21,402 nucleotides of DNA from Funneliformis mosseae (Eukaryota > Glomeromycota > Glomeromycetes > Glomerales > Glomeraceae): assembly GCA_910592005.1 (NCBI GenBank), contig CAJVPP010001250.1, forward strand, positions 1 to 21,402. Reading direction: 5' to 3'. The notes beneath the pieces are model-generated. The model worked only from the letters and a program-made list of their open reading frames with translations, was not told the origin of the DNA and made no database searches. Shown piece after piece: positions 1 to 9,436 of this stretch; within the stretch, counting starts at the first letter, position 1; each line of letters begins with the position of its first letter. A program made the translations under genes and the position numbers.

Positions 1-2
1 CT

Positions 3-523
3 GGATTTGGTAAGCTATTTTGCTTTCAGAGGAACCTTAATGCTGAATTTATGTGTACTATTTATAAGCAGGGTCTTCTGGCTTTCACCTCTAAACTTTT
101 TGGTAAAGGTAATATAGATTGAATCTTGCAAGAAGATAATGATCTAAAGCATCGATCGAAATCGCGAAAAAATGAAAGAAAGAAAATGGCATTGAGGTAC
201 TTTCTTGGCCATTAATATCTCCAGACCAAAACCCTATAGAAAACATTTGGAGGTTAATGAAAATTAATATATAAAAAAAAAAATTCAATCAATTAGAGGG
301 TTAAAGGAGGAACTTACAAAAGAATGGAACCGATTATCACTGTATTTGCTACGAATTTGGTAGCTAGCATGAAAAGGCATACAGCTGCATTTATAGAGTC
401 AGATAGTTACTACATAATGTATTAATTTTAGTTAGTTAGTTATGTATTTTTTAAATAAAAAAAAAATTTTTGAATTTACTTACTTGTAGTCGAAGTTAGA
501 GGCGGTCGGATATTTATGACCGC
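3..523 (+). mobile_element. Tc1/mariner-like DNA transposon, 3' part, dead
   Basis: The + strand reads as the C-terminal half of a Tc1/mariner transposase (cut-and-paste DDE enzyme). In the frame through position 114 the stretch RNLNAEFMCTIYKQGLLAF is followed by D-stop-ILQEDNDLKHRSK (about 117-158), which matches the family block ending in W-ILQ-DN-PKH, with the Trp codon now TGA. After a frame change, SPDQNPIENIWRLMK (about 216-262) is the classic SPDLNPIEN-W block, and a further frame change gives VASMKRHTAAFI (about 360-395). The stop and frameshifts make it inactive. The 5' half lies outside the window. The right end holds a short hairpin-like terminal sequence at 502-523. The family call rests on seen motifs plus knowledge of the family. 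Confidence 0.85.
502..523. repeat. Hairpin-like terminal end of the Tc1/mariner element
   Basis: GCGGTC at 502-507 and GACCGC at 518-523 are inverted copies around a 10-base centre. TA dinucleotides follow directly (524-533), and TA is the target site of this superfamily. The LINE reading on the other strand begins right after this point. I take this as the outer terminal inverted repeat of the element. The matching left end is outside the window, so the exact boundary cannot be fixed. Confidence 0.6.
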
Positions 524-534
524 TATTATATGAT

Positions 535-1110
535 GAGTTCAGTAGCTAACTTAGGACTTTGATTCTGTTTAGGGCGAAATGAAGGTAAGATAAATCTACG
601 TGATTGTAAACCTTAGAAAGGTCTTGCAAGAGAATCCAAATTTCTTTTTTATTTTCGATAGCATCCTCTAATAGCATATTGATAATTTTTATAGGTGGTT
701 CCGTTGAACCTTCTGGCAATCCAGCGAAGTTCCTCCTTTGAGAATATTGTGGTTAGCTAATATTCAGAAGAGTTTATTGGTGATGATCTTAACAAGGCCT
801 TTACGCACAGTTTCGAATAATGTAATGGGTCTGGTTTTAGTTATGTCACATTTTCATTCTATGGGTTTAGAAATAGGGTATATGTGAGCGATTTTCCATT
901 CGTTGAGGATGTCACCTATAGTAAAGTACATGCAGATGAGTTTCTAAAGAAGTCGCTGAAGCTTATCTCTAAGGTGAGCAATCATTTTATTGGTGATACC
1001 AGAGGGACCAGCTGCTTTATTATTGGAAAGTGTTTTAAAGACAGCAAGCCATTTATTGTATATGGGAGGTTACATGAGATTGAAATAGTGATGTTCATTA
1101 ATGTAATCTT
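535..1110 (-). pseudogene. LINE ORF2, reverse transcriptase N-terminal part, truncated
   Basis: On the - strand LSNNKAAGPSGITNKMIAHL (about 1040-975) matches the early RT block (KA-GPDGI-) of non-LTR elements. It is followed by ILNEWKIAHIYPISKP (about 910-860), TRPITLF (about 828), GSTEPPIKIINMLLEDA (about 710-655) and LLQDLSKVYNHVDLSYLHFA (about 630-570). The last is RT motif A: the first Asp of DLSKAYD is kept but the second reads Asn. Reading ends near LATELII at about 533, where the Tc1/mariner element starts. The YADD catalytic block and everything after it are missing. Stops and frame changes are present throughout. Confidence 0.85.
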
Positions 1111-1840
1111 TAGGTATATATTGCTCAGACCATCTGGGAGGCATAAGGTACACAGGGGTTGAGGGAACAGCGAAGTTTTAGAAATGATCAATTGTGGCTC
1201 TCATAATTTCTTCTAGTTCGATAGTGAAATGTTTATCGCCTGAGTTCTTATTCATGATAAACAGTCTATCAAGCACTATAGATCGTTTCTTCCGATTCAA
1301 GATAGAAGCAATCATTTTAGAGAGGTCATCTTGCAGGTTATCACATCGCTTGTCTATAAAGGACTTTGATAGCTAATTCTTTTATTTTTTGTATTTTAAT
1401 TTTCGCTAATGCTGTTAAAGATTTGTGGAGATCCTTAATTTTTAATTTGACGTCATTAATATTATCAATTCGCAGAGAGAGAGGAAAGGAACACGTAGAA
1501 AGTTTCAATTCTGCGATCAGCTTATCCATATTGTCCTTGATATGTGACCATTCAAGGGGTTCAAGTTAACGATTTGTTTATAAAAGTGAGTCTTTAAAAT
1601 GGAGCAGGAATGTTCTAACTTTCCTGGCTGCAATGAAAAAGGGGGCTATTCAAAAGGTCGTTTATCTCTTTGTTGTAGGGAAATCCAAATTTGAGGTATG
1701 ACATATCTGTTAGCAGTTAGGGTGGCAGCTTTAATATTTATCCATAGGGTGTTCATATTGCATCTGTTAATGGGAAGGTTCAAGAGGTGATCCAGGTTGT
1801 GACATCTATAATAAAAATCAGTATGCGTAGCGAATTCATT
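1111..1840 (-). pseudogene. LINE ORF2 linker between endonuclease and RT
   Basis: This stretch lies between the endonuclease and RT blocks on the - strand. It contains a Lys/Leu-rich open segment at 1529-1341 (MDKLIAELKLSTCSFPLSLR, then IKDLHKSLTALAKIKIQK), which suits the helical linker found here in LINE ORF2 proteins. No independent gene is visible. The + strand ORFs across it are antisense shadows. Confidence 0.5.
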
Positions 1841-2751
1841 CTATTTGAACAGGTTCATAGCTCTTAAATTAGGAACTTGTCGTTTATTTTGTAATGTGCG
1901 ACCTAGAGCATTTGATTGCATATGACAATTAGCAAATATCGTGAAAATGATCTTATGGTCAGACGAGTAGAGGACTAGCTGATCTGAGTAAGAATAAAGG
2001 AATTCTGAAGTGAAATTGAATGAGGCAAAAATGGTGTCAATTCTTGAACTACGTGAACCTGAGTGGTATGTAGGTTGAGGTGTATCATGACAAACATCAT
2101 AAAGGTCTAAGAAGTTCAATATGAAGAGCTGTTTGTAAAAGTCCATTTGCCAGTATAGGGCTTTGCCATTGTTAACTTGTGACCAGTAGGTATCAAGATT
2201 CGCGTTGAAGTCCCTAGGATGACAGTCTTGAAATCTGCTCTGATGCTGTCATGAACGTGTTTGATGATTAAATTGTGTAAGTTGAGCTGTTTCGTCTTAA
2301 TATTAGATTCAGTTGAAGCATGTAAATAGACATAGAAGATGCGAAGTTTGGTATGTCCAGATAAATACAAATCTATGTAGATAAATTAATCATTATTCAG
2401 ATAGGCTTTAAGAATGTACACAGTCCAGGATTTTTTAACGAGGATGCTAACTCTAGCGTGTGAGTTAAGGCGGTTGCTCTAAAAAGAAGTGTAATCAGGG
2501 TTATGTGTATAACGAAAGGATTGGTCAGACTTGTGTCGAGTTTCAGTAAGACCTACGAAATCCGTTTTAAGATCTGTGAATGTGTCATTAATAAATTGGT
2601 TTTTGATTGAACATTGAAGTGAATTTACATTATAGGTAGCGAAAGATAAAGTAGGTGTGCCTTTTGAATTATTTTGATTGTTAGTGAAATGTTCTATATG
2701 TTTATTTTTGTAATTATTATTTTTATCGATATTTGTATTATTATTAATCAT
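1841..2751 (-). pseudogene. LINE ORF2, AP-type endonuclease domain, broken
   Basis: The - strand shows the ordered motifs of an AP-endonuclease-like nicking domain: FATYNVNSLQ (about 2640), DFVGLTETRHK (about 2560), a GDFN-type block at 2196-2218 interrupted by a frameshift, then TYHSGSRSSRIDTIFASF (about 2065-2015) and the terminal SSDHKII motif (about 1958-1938). In LINEs this domain nicks the target DNA to prime reverse transcription. The catalytic signature residues (N, E, D-N, D, SDH) are all recognisable at DNA level, which implies fairly recent inactivation. The domain falls in three reading segments, so no full protein can be made. Confidence 0.85.
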
Positions 2752-3079
2752 AGTTGTGGGTTAAGTAATGGTTGAAATTATTGTGGGGAGGAACTGAATG
2801 GTTTTTGCACCTGAGCCATGATTTTGAGCATTTAGGTATTAATGATCTGTAATTGCTTCTGTTGTTCAGCGATAACAGATGCTTGTTCTTTAATAATTGC
2901 TTGTGTTTTAAAGTCGATGAGAACAGGAAACTTATTAAGATCTTTATCCGAAGAGGAATTGGTAATATAAACTCTTTTTTGAAGAGTAGAGGTAGACGCA
3001 GATTGTTGCGTAATAGGTCTATTATTTGAGACGCTTTGATGGTGAAGAGAAAGGTGAGGTAAAGATAGTTGATTAAGCC

Positions 3080-4559
3080 TGTTCTAGCTTAGCAATGGGA
3101 GTTTCAAGATCAGACATAGCCTTTTGCATGTCCGTAAGCATGCTAAGGATTCTATTTAACTTATCATTTGGTCATGTTATTATTAATATTGGGATTATGA
3201 ACTGAGTCATCAATCAAAGAACTTGTGGGGCCTTTGTCTTTGGCTTTGCCTTTATCTGTTGCAGGTTTGTTTTCTTCTTTGGGAAGGTGTAACTGTTTAT
3301 GGTTGGATTGGTGATCATTATATTTCATAATCAAGGATCTAGATCCTGCTGACTTAAAACGAGTGTATAGTTTTTGAACAGAGAGAAGCTTATAAATTGG
3401 AGTTTTAGATTGATCGACAGGATCGTCATTTACTGATAGAACGATTTGGAGGCATTTCATGACAATGTGTTTTGAAGAACCACATTTATGACAACATCTC
3501 ACGTCAGCTGAGCACCATTGGAATTCATTGTTACTGAACGTAAAAGAATATCCGGTCTTATGAATTAAAAATTAGGACAGGAACTGTGATATTTATTTTA
3601 GATAGAATTTGTTTGTTTAACAGTATTGTTAAGGTCTGCTTCTGTTTTAGAGTAAAAGACTGCGAAGGGATGAGGTTTATAATTGTTTGAACGAGAAATG
3701 TAGAGGGCTTTAGCTTTAGTAGCTAAGGTGATGTCTTGCAGATCTCTAGCGGAAGTGTTGAAGGGTAAATTGGTGAGTCTTATTCTGAAATAATTACGTT
3801 ATTTAACTTGTTCTGAGGTAAGGCAAGCCGGGTATACTCAGACGTAATCATTGTAGATAAATCGTGACCATTAAGTATAGAAGAGATCGATACTCGTAAG
3901 GTCTTCATAAGTGATATAAGCTTGTTGCTAAAGATCTCTGGTGAACATCTGTACAGTGACTATCTTGTCGTATTTAGCAAATATGTTGGTAAGCTGTTCC
4001 TTTTTGAGATTAAGATAGATATTGGCGATATGAAGTGTGCGTTGAGAGAACTGCATATTTTCTTTGTAAGTCACATACTGAACCAACTGGTTGATATCCA
4101 AATTGGGAAATTTTGCATTAAGGGCTGATTCCATAAATTGCTGATCATTGAAGTAGATCACGATCGATTGAACAAGGTTAACGTAGCAGACGTTAATCTC
4201 CTAAACGCGTCATCAAGGGTGAAGTGAGCATTAACAATCTTTGAAATAGTAGCAGTGGGAAGGTCCTTGGGGCTTTTGGGAATAGTTGCTGCACAAGCAA
4301 ATGGGGTTGAATGAGTAATAACTATGAAGTCTTTGTTTTGATCCATTTCTATATTGGGGTCATCTTCTATGGGGAGGTATTCGTCCTTGTCTAAGATATT
4401 GGGAGGAGTAAGAGTCAGTGGTTTGAAAATATTTTTGATAAGAGCAGCGTCTGAAGCTGAGGACGGGTCTAGCTGTTCTCCAGAGCCAGAGGTTGAAGCA
4501 ACTGGTATCTTGAGAGTTTTTTAGTATTCTATTGGATTGAAACGATGCTTATTTTTCAT
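3080..4559 (-). pseudogene. LINE ORF1 (RNA-binding Gag-like protein), broken
   Basis: ORF1 appears to start at the ATG complementary to 4557-4559 (MKNKHRFNPIEY, then an in-frame TAA). It continues with a Ser/Pro-rich segment (VASTSGSGEQLDPSSASD) and MDQNKDFIVITHSTPF at 4346. A middle segment (about 4161-3928) contains RTLHIANIYLNLKKEQLTNI and FAKYDKI, which resembles an RRM-type RNA-binding fold. At 3455-3502 the sequence CHKCGSSKHIVMKC is a zinc knuckle of spacing C-x2-C-x4-H-x4-C. The C-terminal part is Lys-rich and ends in a possible coiled coil (LNRILSMLTDMQKAMSDLE, about 3160-3100). In related elements this protein packages the element RNA. Several frameshifts make it a pseudogene. Confidence 0.75.
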
Positions 4560-4600
4560 TGACGCTTGTTTGTTTTGGTTTTTTCTGATCATAGTGAATA

Positions 4601-5499
4601 GAAGTAACTTTTAAAATAAACTCTTTCCTGGTTGTAAAAGTGTGTTTGAGCTGTTGTAGAACTATAAGACTAACTAATAGAGTCAAAATTATAATAGGAC
4701 TTTGAAGGTGAACGTTTTTATTTTCTTAGACTTTATTTTTGAAAAGTGATTGACGGGAAAGAGTTCTCCTCAAGATTGTGTTAAAGAATTATTTCTAAAA
4801 TTAAATTGATATTCTCCAATCTTAAAAGGAAATGCATGAGATAAGCCCTAAATATAACGCATTCTTTGTCTATAATAAATTGTTTGTTAATTAGATTTCT
4901 ATATTAATAGTCTTAACAATATTATTTCTGCTACTTATATAGGATTAGTTAGTAGGTATTCTTCAATATTAACTAGTTCTCATGATGTGAAATAATTATT
5001 CTATAATAAACATGACACTATAACTAATTACAATCATATGATACTTATTTATCACTTATTTTAACTAATTACAATTTAATTTTATTAATGTTATAACTAT
5101 TTGCAATTTTATAATACTATTTCTTTATTTTATAATATTAAAATATATTTATCTTTTCAAAAATTACATTTTATTAATTAGATAAATAAACTAAAAGTTA
5201 TTTAACTTTATGTAATCTTTCTTGTAAATTAAAATTAAATATTTTTTAGAATACTTTAATAGTAGAAATATAAATATTTTTGTAATTTTATCTTGTAAGT
5301 TTTCAATAAATATTATTATGCAATTATATTTTTTATAATATATTTATAAAGATATTTAATTGAATAAATGCTTGAATATATTTTTATGTTAGTATGATAG
5401 ATATATTTTTAATATAGATAAGGGTTATAAAAGATAATTTATCTATTATCAATATATACAATTCTTTTTAATTATTTTTCATAATTTATTTTTTTATAT
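4601..5499. other. AT-rich stretch, LINE 5' flank into possible Helitron remains
   Basis: There is no readable gene. The first 200 bases are of moderate composition and could be the LINE 5' untranslated region or its target. From about 4800 the sequence becomes extremely AT-rich and matches the texture of the Helitron remnant to its right, so it may be that protein's eroded C-terminal (helicase) part. I could not recognise helicase motifs in it. Confidence 0.4.
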
Positions 5500-7200
5500 A
5501 TTAGATATTTATACTTATTTAGTATTATTTTTTATAGGATTCAAAATTTTATAAGGTTTATAAATCATATTCCTACTAATAGTTTTATATAAAAATTTTT
5601 ATTTAAAATCTTTATGCGTATTATTATTTTATTAAAATTTTAAGTTTATTTTTAGATAATAAAATTATTAAAATATGCACATATAACAATCCTTTTTTAA
5701 AATTCAATTATATATATATAAGTAATAACTTTTCTTTTATAAAAAGATCATAAAAGATTTCTTTTAATTTTAATTTAACACTTTTATAATATTAGATTAA
5801 TTATTTAATTGTTAGTTTAGTAAAAATTCTGTTAAAATTTTAGATCAATTGGAATTACAAATAACTGTAATAAATATTTCAAAATTTTTATATTCTTTAA
5901 TGATTACTATAAAATCTTAATAAATTATTGCATATATTTAATAGATCCAATAAATAAAATAATAAGATTATTTTTTTCTAATCTTATTTTTGTAAAAATC
6001 TTTATTTTGTTACATATTTTTATGCTATTTCAAATAATTTGGTTTATTTTTAGTATATTGATCTAATAAATATTACTAAAATAATTTTTTTGTAAGGTGT
6101 AATATATTTTTTTATTTTATTAGAATTCATAATTCTCATTTAATATACTACAAATTCTTTAAATTTTTTTCTTTTCTTTTGGTTAATTTCTAATTTTTCA
6201 TTATCTATATTATCTATATATTTAATTTTCTTCTTTTTATTATTATTATCAAGATTGATAAATTTAACTTTATTATTTTTATTATTAGATGTATACATTT
6301 TTATTTGAGATAGATTTTAAATCAAAATTTTTAAATCTTAAATTATTTTAGTATAATTTATATTTTGTATAATTTCTTCATTAAGTTGCATTCTATCTTC
6401 AAATTCAAATTCAAATTTAGATTTATATTTAATTTTATTTATTTTTAAAATATTGTTATATTATTTATATTCATTATAAAAGAATAACAAAGGATATTGT
6501 AATAAATCATAAGTATAATTTAATTTAGAAATAAGTTTTAATTGTCTTTCATAAGTTTGAATGATAATATTTCGATATTCAAATTAAATGTAATAGTTTT
6601 AAAAAAAAATGCAATTTCTAATACTATTAGTTTATTATATTGTTTCATATTCTTATTATATATATTATGAATTATTATTCTCTATTGTAAATTTTTAATT
6701 TCTTTTACTTTAGCTTTTGAGATTACAAATTAATCAACAAATAGATTATTCTCTAATAGTTCATCTTATAATATTTTAAGTATTTTAACATTTAAATTTA
6801 AAAATACATTTTGTTTTGATTATTTTTATTTGAATCATAAAGTAAATCTAAGTAAATATTGGTTCTTTATTAACATTAAATTATCAATTTGATGATATAA
6901 CTCTTCTTGAATCTTAAATGTATAAACTCTTTTTTTGATATTTGCAAATTTTTCATTATTTATAACTAAAAATGTATCTGATTGTATATTCTGATTTGAG
7001 TTACATAAGATTCATCTAATTCTGAATCATTTTGTATAAATAAATTATACAAAATTTATGAAGCTAAAAGGAAAGGTACTAATACAGCCTGTCCATTTAA
7101 ATAACAGAATCCTTTTGTCTCATTCTTTTACTTTAAAATGTAATAATATTTACAGATTTTATTCATTTTCTCAAATCTGTATCTATTTTCTTCTTATCAT
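5500..7200 (-). mobile_element. Helitron (rolling-circle transposon) Rep region, heavily decayed
   Basis: Read on the - strand and ignoring stops, a series of short blocks appears in the order of the Helitron replication protein N-terminus: ICKYYYILK-stop-KNE and GFCYLNGQAVL (about 7160-7070, the C-x2-C...W...CC-x2-G region), YTFKIQEELYHQIDNLM (about 6925-6875), ELLENNLFVD (about 6765), TYDLLQYPLLFFY (about 6514-6476), LF-stop-stop-YLLD (6084-6061), VKLKLKEIFYDLFIKEK (about 5779-5729), GLLYVHIL (about 5692-5670, the HUH region) and NMIYKPYKILNP (about 5571-5536). Rep nicks and joins DNA at the transposon ends. Stops occur every few codons, many at expected Gln positions. Neither Helitron terminus (5'-TC, 3' hairpin-CTRR) could be located. 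Confidence 0.75.
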
Positions 7201-7250
7201 AATTATTAATATTGCATTAATATATTAATTTAATTAATAGTTTTTGGTGT

Positions 7251-7740
7251 ATTTTTTGTTGATGGTGACAAAATAATTTTAACAAACAAAATTAGCAACC
7301 CTGGAATTTATTATTAGATTTTTTTAAAACTCAGTAAACTATCTATAAAAAAAAAAATACTATCAATTATAAGATGAAAATTATTAAATAAACTTCAATT
7401 AAAGTAATATATAGTAAATCGTAATGTGGTTTTACCCAAAAATCGCTCCAATTTTTTTTTTTGTGACGTTATAAGGCTTTATCTATCTCACATGCTAATG
7501 ATTTTAAACAATTGGAACTACGTTTTTTGAACAAATATTTGCAAATAAGAACGGTCAAGGCGTATTTGATAAAAAATTTTGTCAGTGCTATAGACAAATA
7601 AAGACAGGTATCAGTAAATTACTGAAAAGAAAAAATCTTACGATACTCACCATGATGGTGTGTATCAGATGATTTTATGACATGTAAAATTTTTAAGTAA
7701 ACTACAGCAGATCGATCCAAAATTAGATAAGTGCCACATA
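7251..7740. other. Intergenic region upstream of the Hsp20 gene
   Basis: It contains T- and A-homopolymers and no readable gene. A TGACGTT (about 7464) resembles a half CRE site but has no other support. Confidence 0.5.
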
Positions 7741-7745
7741 TAGCT

Positions 7746-7775
7746 AGAAATTACGAGAAATTGAGGGAAAAGAAC
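7746..7775. promoter_or_regulatory. Step-type heat-shock element upstream of Hsp20
   Basis: Four nGAAn units lie on one 5-bp grid: aGAAa 7746-7750, aGAAa 7756-7760, gGAAa 7766-7770 and aGAAc 7771-7775. Three units with 5-bp gaps form the step arrangement bound by yeast-type Hsf1. The element is 62 bp upstream of a TATA box and about 180 bp upstream of the Hsp20 start codon, which suits heat induction of this gene. Function is inferred from pattern and position. Confidence 0.65.
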
Positions 7776-7837
7776 AAATTCTTTGAAAAATGTAGAAGTA
7801 TCTGGAAATGTAATTAGGTTTATTTTTTAATTTTTTT

Positions 7838-7845
7838 ATAAATAA
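7838..7845 (+). promoter_or_regulatory. TATA box of the Hsp20 gene
   Basis: TATAAATA sits about 110 bp before the start codon and just downstream of the heat-shock element, as expected of a strongly inducible promoter. Confidence 0.6.
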
Positions 7846-7955
7846 AGCCATAGAGCAATCTTGGGCGGAAAGCAAGCAAAATACAAAAAAAAATAAAAAA
7901 TAAAAGATTCTTATAAAACCCAAACTTTTCAACTTTAAAACAAATAAACGTGAAA

Positions 7956-8491
7956 ATGGCTCTTTATTATTGGGATAATGAATTAGAACGATCAGTTAAT
8001 AGTATCTTTGATAATTTTATTCAAGATTTAAACGTTGCAAGGAGAAGATCCACCCCTCGTAGTGGAGACGTGACAAGAAGAGCTTGGTCTCCTTTAATCG
8101 ACGTTCATGAAAATGATAAAGAATTTACCGTTCATGCAGAGTTACCAGTATGTTGAATTTTCTTTATTTATATATTTGGATATAAATAATATATAATACT
8201 TGTATATTAAGACCAAATTTTTTTGATATTTAGGGACTTAATAAAGATCAAGTTAATGTCGACGTTCGTAACAATGCTCTTGTAATTTCTGGTGAAACTA
8301 AACAGGATCAAAAACACGACGAAGGAAATACTCACGTTCAAGAACGTCGTTATGGTTCTTTTACTCGTACAATTTCTTTACCACGAAATTCTAAGGTTGA
8401 GGAAATTTCTGCCAAATTTAATCAAGGTCTTCTTGAAGTTATCATTCCAAAAGGAGAGGTTCCATCTGGAAAAAAAATTACCATTGGATAA
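7956..8491 (+). CDS. Small heat-shock protein (Hsp20 / alpha-crystallin family)
   Basis: This is an ATP-independent chaperone that holds unfolding proteins in large oligomers in the cytosol. Two exons, 7956-8147 and 8234-8491, join in phase 0 across an 86-base GTATGT...TAG intron and give 149 residues, a usual length. A variable N-terminal arm (residues 1-43, YYWDNELERSVNSIFDNF) is followed by the alpha-crystallin domain from W45 (WSPLIDVHENDKEFTVHAELPG) to about K137. That domain includes the conserved KFNQGLLEV block (A-x-x-x-N-G-x-L type) at 125-133. The C-terminal I-T-I (146-148) is the I-x-I/V motif that docks neighbouring dimers. The start is the ATG at 7956; the codon two before it is GTG and is not needed. 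A heat-shock element and TATA box lie upstream. The gene looks intact. Confidence 0.95.
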
Positions 8492-8523
8492 ATTATAAAA
8501 AATTTATAGTACATGTATTTTTG

Positions 8524-8529
8524 AATAAA
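8524..8529 (+). terminator. Polyadenylation signal of the Hsp20 gene
   Basis: AATAAA lies 33 bases after the Hsp20 stop codon. A second AATAAA-like site follows at about 8565. Confidence 0.5.
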
Positions 8530-8569
8530 TAGCATTTTCTTTTATTGTCATTTCATACCGTAATGAATA

Positions 8570-9436
8570 AAATATGAACCGATTCAAGAAATTTGTCTAT
8601 ACTTAACTGTAAAATTTTCCAAGTTTGTCTTTTGGTTGAGCTTTTATTTTCGAAGCGATTAGAATTTTATAGAGAGAACTACAAGCCGAGCTATGTGATT
8701 AGAGGCTTAGCTCACGACTTTGCGCAGTGCCAAACTCTTAAATTTCAACTACTGTTATTGGTCAAATTAATTCGATAAGAAAACATGCGTAATGCAGAAC
8801 ACAAACCAGAAGCGGCCCCTTCCATAATAGTGTAAATTGCCCTGCATGCGCTTTTTATCCTTTCGTTTTGTCCAACAGTCTTTGCATTACAATTATTGTA
8901 ACAGAAAATATAAATGGAAATTGAATTTAATTAAATGACCCTAACTTTCTTTGGAAATCTTCTTCCTTTTGCGAAAAACTGCGCCATAAATATTTGCGTT
9001 ATTTAAACAAACAATAGTTTTAATTATAATAAAAGGTTGATAAACATGAGAAATTTTTTTTTGAAATAACGGTTCTTACAAATTTTCAAGTTGCTTTGTA
9101 GAATCAACTTACCAAGTTGATCTTGGAGTGAAAGTAGTGTAACGAGTAATATGTAAATCGTTATCCTCCATGGTGCAGACCACTTTTACGTCATAAAAAC
9201 ATCATAGCCATTTCGGGTTATAAAATTACTAACGTATGACAAAAAAAAGCTGTCATGATACCACCTGACAATTTTATATTTTTCTTTTAAATATATAATC
9301 AAATAACTCGAACTGTTAATTTGCAGAATTCAAAGAATAAATTTATTGGTTGTTTTAAGCTTTCAGGGTAACAGAAGTCTCGTACTTTGTATCAAATCAT
9401 TATAGTTTTTTTTATTCTCCGAATACTGTTAAAAAA
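8570..9436. other. Intergenic region between Hsp20 and CDS1
   Basis: I see no coding exon, tRNA or repeat here. The short ORF at 8593-8778 has no recognisable protein features. The region presumably contains the CDS1 promoter. A TTACGTCA (about 9187-9194) matches an ATF/CREB-type bZIP site but is a single short match. Confidence 0.4.

Larger units (their letters stand above)
526..4600 (-). mobile_element. LINE-type non-LTR retrotransposon, degenerate
   Basis: Read on the - strand, this block carries in the right order an ORF1 with a CCHC zinc knuckle, an exonuclease/endonuclease/phosphatase-type endonuclease and the start of a reverse transcriptase. This is the layout of a two-ORF LINE. Stops and frameshifts break every ORF. 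Base composition is visibly less AT-rich than the Helitron and hAT remnants, suggesting a younger copy or one that escaped the mutational process acting on those. The RT is cut short about 526 by the Tc1/mariner element, so the 3' end and any poly(A) tail are missing. The 5' limit near 4600 is approximate, taken from the ORF1 start at 4559. No target-site duplication was identified. Confidence 0.88.

Noticed and set aside
884..1569. Open frames on the + strand (884-1162, 1194-1376, 1366-1569)
   Set aside because: They are antisense to the LINE reverse transcriptase and linker, whose motifs read clearly on the - strand.
3922..4128. + strand open frame of 68 codons
   Set aside because: It is antisense to LINE ORF1, which shows RRM-like and zinc-knuckle features on the - strand.
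5500..7200. Alternative genetic code with TAA/TAG read as Gln
   Set aside because: Gln-position stops are frequent only in the transposon remnants. The five host genes use CAA/CAG for Gln and end on TAA or TAG, and the remnants also carry frameshifts.
8700..8740. tRNA A-box-like GGCTTAGCTC
   Set aside because: There is no matching B box or GTTCGA-type T arm at the right distance, and no acceptor stem pairing.
8593..8778. 61-codon + strand open frame after Hsp20
   Set aside because: It has no recognisable motif and no promoter or splice support, and it lies in the 3' flank of Hsp20.
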